A stretch of DNA of 18,981 bases from Amoebophrya sp. AT5.2. Taxonomy: Eukaryota; Sar; Dinophyceae; Syndiniales; Amoebophryaceae. Shown here piece after piece: positions 1 to 7,391 of this stretch. Position 1 is the first letter of the stretch. Each line of letters opens with the position of its first letter. Made by a program: the position numbers and the translations under genes. The notes beneath the pieces were generated by a model. That model worked only from the letters and a program-made list of their open reading frames with translations. It was not told where the DNA came from and did no database searches. The stretch lies in NCBI GenBank assembly GCA_005223375.1, contig RXOD01004707.1, positions 1 to 18,981 on the forward strand, given 5' to 3'.

Positions 1-92
1 CCGCGGATATGGTCGCTTTTCTGCTCCTACTGGCTGCCACAGGGGACCCCAAAAAGCGCCCAAAAAAATTCACTTACCACTTACCCACTTAC
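1..92 (-). other. Intron and left-edge end of the partial coiled-coil gene
   Basis: On the minus strand this begins with a strong donor (GTAAGT, just after a GATG exon end at 93) and then a second GTAAGT copy. Before the edge there are two possible acceptors, CTGTGGCAG and GTAGGAGCAG, both followed by open frame in the required phase (phase 1). The gene therefore probably continues beyond the window, but the next exon cannot be fixed from so few bases. Confidence 0.5.
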
Positions 93-2522
93 CATCTGGT
101 CTCTCCATAAGCTTCTTCCCTTCGTTCTCTGTCTGCCGCAACGCAGCCTCGCGCTCCATCCGAAGCTTCTTGCATTGCTCGTTCTCGCGCTTGAACCTCG
201 TAGAAGTAGATCGAAATCTATATTGCATAGCTACAGGAGCAAGTACAAGATGATGTAAGAAAGTAGTAGAAAGACTAAACATCAAAAGAAAAAGTATTCG
301 CCAAGAAGAATATAAGCGCCGGGGTGCATTGTAATTGTATCCGTCTGCAGCATCTCTACCTGTCAATTTGTGCGTCTAGCATCTTGAGTTTCCGCGCCAG
401 ATCTTCCCGAGTTTGCATATCGTCGGGAGACGATGTCAGATCGTACGCGAACTCGCTGTCGTCGTGCGCGGAAGCGGAACCCGGCTTTCCAAGCCCGTTT
501 TGCTGGTGTTGCACTTGCGCGGGAGGTTGATGCACTTCGGCAGGCTTTTTCTCGACGACGTAGTTGGGTAGTTCGCGGGAGTAGCCCGGCTCTGCCACTG
601 TGGGAGTGTTCTTGTAGAACCGCTGCTGCACGAAGGAAGATACCGGGGCGTCTGCGCCATCGCCATAGTCGTCCTCGTATTCGTCGTTCGTGTGCTCCTC
701 TACGGAAGGAAGATCGAGGTCCTGCGAGCAGTGATGTTCTATCAACATACTATGTATACATATACGTTGATCACCTCAACCTCTGTGACGTCGTCTGCTT
801 TTCAACAACATCACGACACAGTTGCAGTTGGTATCTACTTAATATGGGTCATCAGATCAACTACATCTACCATACGACAACCAAAACCAAAAGGAAGAGG
901 AAGTAGCAACAGCCCTACCTGGTGCGCATTTGCAAGCATTCCCTTTCCCATAGGGTCCCCCCGCTCGCGTTCGACGCGGATACTGGAGTACTTGTTCTCG
1001 TCGCGATCTAGTGGTCTGTGGGCCTCGGCTGTGGACTCCCAGGCGGTGGACAACTTCAATTCCTTGCTATGCACGGCCCCGCCAGCCGCACTTCCGGTCG
1101 CACTCGGGGCGGTCTTGTCTTTGCCATATCGTTCCGCGAAGAACTTCTTTGAGGCTAGCGTCTTCGCCGTCTCACGCGGTGCTGAAAGCGAGAGGATAGA
1201 GGACGGCTGATGAATATGAACTTGTACTTGATGAACGAGAACGACTGGGCGAGAACGAAATTATGTTTTATTTTGCTCCGCTGAGGACGAAGATACTTGC
1301 AGTCATGCTACAGGAGGGGCTTTCAGCTGTTGCGTTGCGAGTCGGAGCTGCGCTTATGATCAAGCGACACCAGCATAAAAAAATAGCGCCGCCTGACGAG
1401 TCGGAGTCTTGTATCCTGAAGCTGAAACCATGCATAACCAAAACCATGTGTCACCATCTAGAAGTATTCAATTCTCAAGTAAAAAAAAAATACGGTTTCT
1501 TTATATATAACTTTACCAGATAATGCCGCCCCACTGCTTGTTCCTGCACCCGCACCATGATGCGTAGATGATGAGCTCCCACTGGATTTGCTTCGTTGTG
1601 CGATAGCGGACGGATCCCGGCTTGAGACCGAGTGATCATCGTCTGCATTCGAGGTTCCGCGTCCGCCACCGCCGCCGAGCGACTCGCGATCCCTCGACGC
1701 AGTCGTCGAAGTTACCGAAGAGGGCCTTTTCTTCCCCGGGGTCTTTTCCTCGCGCACACTCGCCGCACTCTGCTGTGCCGTCGTCGTCGTCAGCGTCGAC
1801 GCAGCCTTCGATAGGAAGTCTTTTCCCGTCGACACCGGGTTCCGTGCGCCGCGCTTCAGAAACGTGCGCTTGATAAGCGCGCCGTTCTTATTCTTATCCC
1901 TGTTCGCTCCGCCTCCTGCTGAAGACGATGACGATTTGTTGGTCGAGAATGGCCCGTCGTTTCCGCCAAAGGGGCCCCCTCCGCCGCCAAAATTTTCGTT
2001 AAACGGGATCGATATTGCCTGCGGTCTCTGGTTGCTTTTTGAATGGATCGGCATCTCCTCCGGCGAGTTTTCTATTGGCCGGGTCGGCGGTGGCGTCATG
2101 GACATGGTGGCCACTGGCGTCCGCTGCTGGTGGTGCGAGGATATCGCGTCAAGCACGTTGTCGTGTTGATCCTCGGCACCTCCGCCACCAATCGTCGGGT
2201 CAGGAACGAAGGAGGACGACGAGGCAGGAGCTGCTGCACCGTCGTGGACTACACCTACAGGGCCCGGCGCGGCCGCTGATATTGAATACGGGTTGTCGTC
2301 CTGAAAATTGTCGTGTTCCAATGGCCCAGGTCGTGGCGCCGCGGAAGTGCTGGACGAGGCACCCCCTGCGCCCCCTCCTGCATAAGGGTTGTCCATGTCG
2401 AGGTAGGGATTGTAGTCATCGTCGCCTCCGCCCCTGCCACCCCCACGTGACGGCGGCGCGAAGTCACCCCCGCCTCCCCCAAAGGAACCCTGCGGACCGT
2501 AGAGGTCTTCGAGCACGTCCAT
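93..2522 (-). CDS. Partial four-exon gene: disordered Gly/Ser-rich protein with C-terminal coiled coil
   Basis: Exons read on the minus strand are 2522-1517, 1181-919, 721-360 and 196-93. The introns are 335, 197 and 163 nt, all GT-AG, and phases join exactly (1, 0, 2, then 1 at the left edge), giving more than 578 codons. The chosen start is MDVLEDLYG; an upstream extension of the same frame exists but sits behind a pyrimidine tract ending in AG, so it looks like leader or intron. Residues 1-335 are disordered, with Gly runs and NPY-type repeats (YNPYLDMDNPY, DDNPYS), then KRTFLKRGARNP. Exon 2 encodes KKFFAERYGKDK and charged sequence. Exon 3 has an acidic stretch followed by RFYKNTPTVAEPGYSRELP. 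Exons 3-4 form a charged coiled coil (LARKLKMLDAQIDRFKREN). The FLKRG motif recalls centriolar/ciliary proteins of the CPAP type, but only weakly. I do not recognise the gene. The acceptor of exon 4 could instead be 18 nt earlier, in the same phase. Confidence 0.75.
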
Positions 2523-2530
2523 GCTTTCGC

Positions 2531-2563
2531 CTTTACAAGTGGTGGAACAGGAACAGAAAACAA
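2531..2563 (-). promoter_or_regulatory. Pyrimidine-rich acceptor-like tract just before the MDVLED start
   Basis: The minus strand reads TGTTTTCTGTTCCTGTTCC and then TTGTAAAG, with the AG eight bases before the chosen ATG. This fits either the 3' splice site of a 5'-UTR intron or a spliced-leader trans-splice acceptor. It is the reason for choosing the ATG at 2522 over the in-frame upstream one. Confidence 0.4.
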
Positions 2564-2965
2564 ATACGTACAAAGAAACAGGAGGAGGAAGACAAGCGTT
2601 CAGATACTTCTCTTTAGCGCGGCTACATAACGCAGTATGCGACGCGAAGGAGTTCCATTCTGTGTACAATAAAAAAAAGCACGCCGGCGCATCACAAGGA
2701 CGATGACGAATGTCGCGACGCAGGAGACGGCATGTACCTACTGCCAGTCGCCGACCCGCGGATTCGTGGTACGTAGAAGAAGAAGTACTGACGTACGTCT
2801 ACACAAGTATTTGCGTCGTGCTTATTTCACGTGGCACTCTCCGCGAAAGTAGTAGACAGAGGTGCATGGATATTATAAAAGCAGTATTTGCTAATGCTAC
2901 CTCAATTGCTGCCCGTTTGCTTTTGCTGCAGCAACTCAGACACGATGCGGTTATGATGTACTTAC

Positions 2966-3067
2966 GTCGTCTCGCGTGCCGACGGTGGAACACAAGTCAT
3001 CAAAGTCGTGTCGTGCACGCGCTGGTGACGTTGACGTTGCATGGACGCGCTGACGGTCACTGCACTG
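2966..3067 (-). other. Orphan exon-like block with strong splice sites
   Basis: On the minus strand a CTTTCTATGCAG acceptor precedes a 102-nt segment that ends at a strong GTAAGT donor (ACGAC|GTAAGT). Two of its three frames are open. One gives a Cys/Asp-rich peptide in phase 0 at both ends (QCSDRQRVHATSTS at its start). The other contains an internal ATG (MQRQRHQRVHDTTLM). Neither phase joins the coding start of the downstream gene, so it is most likely a 5'-UTR exon of that gene or part of an unresolved small gene. Confidence 0.35.
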
Positions 3068-3398
3068 CTGCATAGAAAGATATGTTGGATGCCCTCCACT
3101 ACTGACGGGGCATGAAGAATAAGAATTCAAACAAAACAAGAAAAATGTAAAAGTAAGTGGAAGGATGGAGGGAAGCAATTCGGGGGTCCGAATTCTATCT
3201 CTTTCAAAATCAAAACAAAGCACAGAAGGGTGAGTCCACATCTTCGCGGAGTTGTATGCTTCATGGTCGAGTCTTGCTGTTGCTCTTGGTCTTGCTGCAG
3301 TTTCAGTTACTATATCATGATGATCTTCAGCAAGGAAGTGCTACCGCTACTTCACCTTCGGCATATCGGTTCCCGCTCCGAGCCAAAGGATCATCGAC

Positions 3399-6300
3399 TC
3401 AGAAAGGGCAGGCTGAGGGTAGAGGAAGTCCTGCTCCCAACTTCAGTTTCATCAAGAAATTTGTTCCTCCCGGTATCTCCGACCGCATCATTCGCTCTGC
3501 CGTCATTCGCATTTTTTCTTTCCCCGGGCACTCATCTCCAGCCATATGGCAAAGGACCTTCTCCCGCGAGTCGAACGCACAGACGCAATCGTAATACATG
3601 CACACATACTCGGCCTTGGGGGCTACCTCCGCGTCTGCCTGTGTTTTCGCTAAAAATTGTTTTCGTCCTTGCGCGAAATTGTCCCTGTTCATCGCACTCC
3701 ACCTTGTTCTCAGGCTGATCGCGTTTCGTTTCACCGCTTCAAAAGCCATGTCTTTCCTCAACGGCACAAAGTGGTGCATGTAGCATTGCACTTCCGCCGA
3801 CTCAGGACAGACGCCTGCGAAGTGCGTTTTTGCACCCGCTGGCAAAGTGTCCAAAGTTCTCTCCTGCCGCTGTGGGTCTTCTCCGACGTCGCTGCGCAGA
3901 TGCAATTGGCAGTCGAGGAGCAGGTCTGCGTCCACATCAGGCTCCAAATCTGCAACGTCTTGAGTTCTTGGCACCTTCACGACCGGGCACTCGAACCAGT
4001 CCGAGTAAGTGTAGGAGTGCGGCCGGAGATCCAAACTTGCGGCATAGATTTCCGTCCTCCGGCAGGCCATCCTGGCGACGTACGTGCTCGTTGCAGGAAG
4101 CGAAACGGTCTCGCCGAAGTTCAGTCGGCGCAGGAGGTGACACAGCAGCTCGACGGACTGGTCCTGCATCAGCGCGCGGTCCGCTTCCCCTAGTACACTT
4201 AAGTAGCTTGTTGTCCTGCCTGGATCAGGTCGATCATCAAGCGTGCCCCGAGCACCACCATCTGCATTCGCCTTATTTTCCGGAAGCGGCCGCCTTGGTA
4301 GGGCCACAAGGACTGGCGGTCCGCTCGACTGCTGCCCCGCCCAAGTGTCCGCATTTCTTGCGTGCTCCGCCTTTTGGGCAGTGGTTGCAACTTCCACGAT
4401 TTCTGCGCTCTCGATTGCATCCAAAATGTCCCGCTCCTTGCGCAGATAAGCGGCCATGTTATTTTCTCCGCAAGACGACGATCCACTCGTCCCTCCATGA
4501 TGATCTCCGCGCCACAATTTCGTTCGCCTGCACATGTCTGTAGGCATCTCCCGATCGAGCACGCAGCGTTTCAACTCCTCAAACACCTCCACCTCGGCGC
4601 CGAAGTCGCTGTGGTCTTCCTCCGACGAGGCAGCTTTTTTTTTGATGCCCTGCCTGGTCCTGGTGCCCCCGACGTGTTGCTGCTGGTCGTGTGCCGCGTG
4701 CTGATACTGCGCCTCCTCGGTGGGTCTTCGCAGCATGAATAGTCGCCGGCGATAAAAAGCACAACCCCCGGGTTTAGAAGCGGGGGCCTCAATTGCAGTA
4801 TTTGCATTGCCAGGACCAGAGGACCGTCCTTTAGCGCTACCCTTCGATTCTGGCAGTGGCGGCGGGACGGGAAGTCGCAGCTTGGAGAAGATATCCTTCT
4901 TGGGTACGACGGTCGATACCGTCTTGCTGCTTTCATTCCAGAAAATTGTGGCGCCCCACGAAGACCCTGATCCTTGTGAGCGGTCCTCCCGGAAAGGTAC
5001 TGTCGCCGGCCGGGTTGGCTGGTACAGGAACATACCTCGACCGTGCTGCCGCTCTTCCAGCAGCATTTCCTGGTGTAATCGAGTCTCCCTCTCGGAGAAC
5101 CTCGACGTGGTCCCCGGCGCCGCGCGATTGACGTTGAGGTTCCGGTTTCTCTTCGCGACGGCAATCATCAAATTGCGCCGCGACGCATACGTCCACCCGT
5201 ACCTGCAGCCTTCCTCGTGCTGCTGCAACTTGGCAAAATTTTTCCTGTGCTGGTTGACGCGCGAACGGGCCACGAGGATGCCCCTGTCATTTGTAATCGC
5301 GTCGGTACCCATCGAAGGCGTCTCGGAGGGGTGTCGGACACGAAAAGAGTGCGGCTTTCGCTGGGAACAAAGCTTAACCTCGGCGACTGTACTATCATCC
5401 GCCGGACGTGGACGTGGTGTAGGTGCACAACTAGAAGTTGACGATGACGACGACATTGGAGAAGAAATTTGTTCCCAACTGGTATGAACATCATCGTACA
5501 TTTCCATCATGTCCTCTTCCCACTTCCGGGCGGCCGCCGCGCCGGCTGGCGTCGGCACTTTGAGCAGTAGCACGCGGAAGCCACACGTGTAAAACTGGCT
5601 TGTGCGCCGGCTGTCGCCCTCCCCAGCGGCCACCTTGCAACCTGCAAAGGACCCTGTGCGGTCGTGGAACTTGCAGTATCGGTAGTACACCGCAGCGTCT
5701 AGCGGACGGCTCCGGATTCTCGACAGCTCAATGTCCTCTTCGTCCCTCCGATTTCCATCTTCTGGTCGAGGATCGACGTCTTCAGCATGACTCTTTCTAG
5801 CTTTCTTTTGCCTCCCCCTCCTCCGCCTGTTCCTCAACAGGTCTCGTTCCCTTTTTGCAGCAAGCTGCATTTCCTGTTTGTTATCCGGATGATCGTAGCT
5901 CAGCGCTTCTTGCAACGCCTCTAAGTGGAGGAGGCAGTCGTGCCCTTGCTCGCTGCCCACCCGCAGAACCTCCGACCGACAGCTGCATTGCGGAGGCCCG
6001 TGCCCTCGCAGCTGCACCATTGCGTCCAGGCGAAAATAAATTCTCTCCCACTTCGCGAACACCTTTGAAACAGTCGGCAGCGCGCGGTCTTCCCGCATGC
6101 CACGCGCGGAGTGGGCGGAAGGGTCGGCGCGGCACCCGTACAGGACGCAGTTGAAGAGACCAGCCTTCAAAAGCGCTGCAATGACGCCAGGATGCGAAAG
6201 AGAGAGCGGATGGTCCTGGGAGTGGGAGGGTAGTTGCGGCCGCACGTTTATTCGTGCTGGCGCCACCGCCCGCACACACACTTCATCTGGCTCGTCCGAG

Positions 6301-6509
6301 CTGTTGGGCCCGGTACCCGGCGGGGTCGCGTCACTAATAAGACTAGGTGTCATCTCCGCGCGCATATTGGCGGCCTGCACGGGCCGCACGTTGTCGGGCG
6401 AAAGCCATGTCGGTGTAAAGAACGTATGGAAGAAGCTGAGGCTGGTTTTCCTGGAGGAGGTCGCCGAATGCGACACAGATATCCAAAAAATCAGAAGCCG
6501 GCCCGCCAT
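3399..6509 (-). CDS. Protein A: putative secreted Cys/His-rich protein with C2HC finger, paralog of protein B
   Basis: A 1036-codon intronless ORF. The N-terminus (MAGRLLIFWISVSHSA) looks like a short signal peptide. Blocks shared in order with protein B are: GLFNCVLYGCRAD (about 118-129), FAKWERIYFR and QCSC (151-177), YYRYCKFHD (275-283), QHEEGCRYGWTYAS (430-443), RHGRGMFLYQP-like (489-498), KDIFSKL (538-544), a block with MQDQSVELLCHLLRRLNFGE and MACRR (781-818), and a C-terminal finger with C970, C975, H988 and C994. The finger keeps the C2H2 core (C-x3-F-x5-V-x2-H) but ends in Cys. A degenerate second finger may lie at 901-925 (GVCPESAEVQCYMHH). Residues 226-239 are strongly basic (RNRRRRGRQKKARK), NLS-like. 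Function is unknown. Start caveat: a TATA-like string lies directly before this ATG, and Met49 is the next Met; using it would remove the signal peptide. Confidence 0.85.
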   Translation of the reverse strand: MAGRLLIFWISVSHSATSSRKTSLSFFHTFFTPTWLSPDNVRPVQAANMRAEMTPSLISDATPPGTGPNSSDEPDEVCVRAVAPARINVRPQLPSHSQDHPLSLSHPGVIAALLKAGLFNCVLYGCRADPSAHSARGMREDRALPTVSKVFAKWERIYFRLDAMVQLRGHGPPQCSCRSEVLRVGSEQGHDCLLHLEALQEALSYDHPDNKQEMQLAAKRERDLLRNRRRRGRQKKARKSHAEDVDPRPEDGNRRDEEDIELSRIRSRPLDAAVYYRYCKFHDRTGSFAGCKVAAGEGDSRRTSQFYTCGFRVLLLKVPTPAGAAAARKWEEDMMEMYDDVHTSWEQISSPMSSSSSTSSCAPTPRPRPADDSTVAEVKLCSQRKPHSFRVRHPSETPSMGTDAITNDRGILVARSRVNQHRKNFAKLQQHEEGCRYGWTYASRRNLMIAVAKRNRNLNVNRAAPGTTSRFSERETRLHQEMLLEERQHGRGMFLYQPTRPATVPFREDRSQGSGSSWGATIFWNESSKTVSTVVPKKDIFSKLRLPVPPPLPESKGSAKGRSSGPGNANTAIEAPASKPGGCAFYRRRLFMLRRPTEEAQYQHAAHDQQQHVGGTRTRQGIKKKAASSEEDHSDFGAEVEVFEELKRCVLDREMPTDMCRRTKLWRGDHHGGTSGSSSCGENNMAAYLRKERDILDAIESAEIVEVATTAQKAEHARNADTWAGQQSSGPPVLVALPRRPLPENKANADGGARGTLDDRPDPGRTTSYLSVLGEADRALMQDQSVELLCHLLRRLNFGETVSLPATSTYVARMACRRTEIYAASLDLRPHSYTYSDWFECPVVKVPRTQDVADLEPDVDADLLLDCQLHLRSDVGEDPQRQERTLDTLPAGAKTHFAGVCPESAEVQCYMHHFVPLRKDMAFEAVKRNAISLRTRWSAMNRDNFAQGRKQFLAKTQADAEVAPKAEYVCMYYDCVCAFDSREKVLCHMAGDECPGKEKMRMTAERMMRSEIPGGTNFLMKLKLGAGLPLPSACPF

Positions 6510-6853
6510 CTTTTTTTATATAGTTCTTGTTTTGGTGGAGTCATACTCAGAGTAATACACAAGTCGGAGTAGAAGCTGATCCTGAAGAAGTAGAAGATGC
6601 AGTGAGTTGATGAACTTGTGCTGTTCGTGTTTGCGTTTGATGGCGAACAAGGACGTGCTGGACTCCGAGGACCGGTCCTTGAGTTGGACTTTGACGGTGC
6701 GGTTCTTTCCTTTGCGAGGATAAAATTTACATCAAAAACAAACTTATCAATTCATTGCTCGTCGAGGAGCTTGTTGTTCGTAAGCTATAAATGCAAACCC
6801 GGACCCCGTACCCGTAGTACTACTTCGTGGCCATTAAGTTCAACACAAGGCTC
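6510..6853. other. Spacer upstream of protein A
   Basis: This 344-bp stretch is the 5' flank of A and the 3' flank of the small spliced gene. The minus strand contains pyrimidine-rich TCTACTTCTTC near 6585-6597 and the A/T-rich start-proximal element. I see no further gene. Confidence 0.5.
6511..6523 (-). promoter_or_regulatory. TATA-like CTATATAAAAAAA directly before the protein A ATG
   Basis: The minus strand reads CTATATAAAAAAAG with the AG touching the ATG. At this distance it cannot be a conventional TATA box about 30 nt before transcription start unless the real start codon is further in. Alternatively it is a leader with a trans-splice AG. A similar CTATAAAAAAAG string occurs inside the ORF at 13864-14166, so it may simply be a common A-rich word. 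Confidence 0.25.
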
Positions 6854-7353
6854 CTATAGCGCTTCTTCTTCTCCCGTTTTCTCGCGCGAACTGGATGTAA
6901 CAAGGTGCCGGTGATCGCGATCCTCAAACGTAGAAGTTCACGTTCTCAATCTCACGGTGTTGATCTTCTAAATTTGGTACAGCAGGAAGACAAAGTAGAT
7001 CGCCCACGATTTATAAGCGCTAGTTGCAGTGCCTCGAGTTTGATGAACCAGTCGACGCAGATAATACGCCGCGCGATCTCATCGTGCCAGCAGAGCGCGA
7101 ACGTCAGGGCAGTCCAGGCCAGCTGCTCATGAGCATGATTCACTGTTCAAACTCAGCATGCTTTTTGTATTTGTTTTATATGCCTTTGCGGTTATTCAAG
7201 CGACACCTGCTCTAAATCTAAACTGACTTCGTTCTGTGACAACTGTGACTTCTTTTATTGAGCAGGGCCAAGAATCGGTTGAAACTCAAAATTCTTTAAA
7301 CGATCGTTGAGATAAAATGCGACGGACTGCGCCGAAAGTAAAGCGAAACGCAT
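6854..7353 (-). CDS. Tentative four-exon small gene (about 106 aa), unknown function
   Basis: The minus-strand model has exons 7353-7302, 7251-7207, 7142-6956 and 6890-6854, with introns of 50, 64 and 65 nt; phases join and 321 nt gives 106 aa plus stop. The third and fourth junctions are the best: ACACC|GTGAGA to ACATCCAG, and GCAG|GTGTCG to TTTGAACAG. The first donor (GTTTAA) is poor, so the N-terminus (MRFALLSAQSVAFYLND) is the least certain part. Exon 3 is GC-rich at third positions and encodes LAWTALTFALCWHDEIARR and VDWFIKLEALQ, an amphipathic or membrane-like segment. The C-terminus is acidic (EKTGEEEAL). The ATG is 38 bp after the stop of protein B, so these could also be alternative 3' exons of B, although no in-frame donor was found at the end of B. 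I do not recognise the protein. Confidence 0.35.
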
Positions 7354-7391
7354 CCGCGCTACAGCTTGGCAGGCAAGAGCTACAGTTGTAT

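Larger units (their letters stand above)
2523..3398. other. Spacer between protein A and the partial coiled-coil gene
   Basis: This holds the 5' flank of the downstream gene and the 3' flank of protein A. It contains minus-strand pyrimidine tracts (TTCTTCTTCTAC near 2773-2786, TCTACTACTTTC near 2846-2857), an exon-like block at 2966-3067, and a 45-codon minus-strand ORF at 3127-3264. That ORF has a basic-hydrophobic start (MKHTTPRRCGLTLLCFVLIL) but no homolog I know and no good donor. I see no RNA gene or mobile element. Confidence 0.5.

Noticed and set aside
1458..1516. C-terminal extension of the 403-aa frame (VIYKETVFFFYLRIEYF)
   Set aside because: It follows a donor at 1516 and reads A/T-rich intron. 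The spliced alternative joins exon 2 in exact phase.
2015..2617. 200-aa plus-strand ORF
   Set aside because: It is antisense to exon 1 of the disordered gene, whose phase continues correctly through three introns.
4807..5487. 226-aa and other plus-strand ORFs across 3600-6500
   Set aside because: All are antisense to protein A, which is supported by ordered similarity to B.
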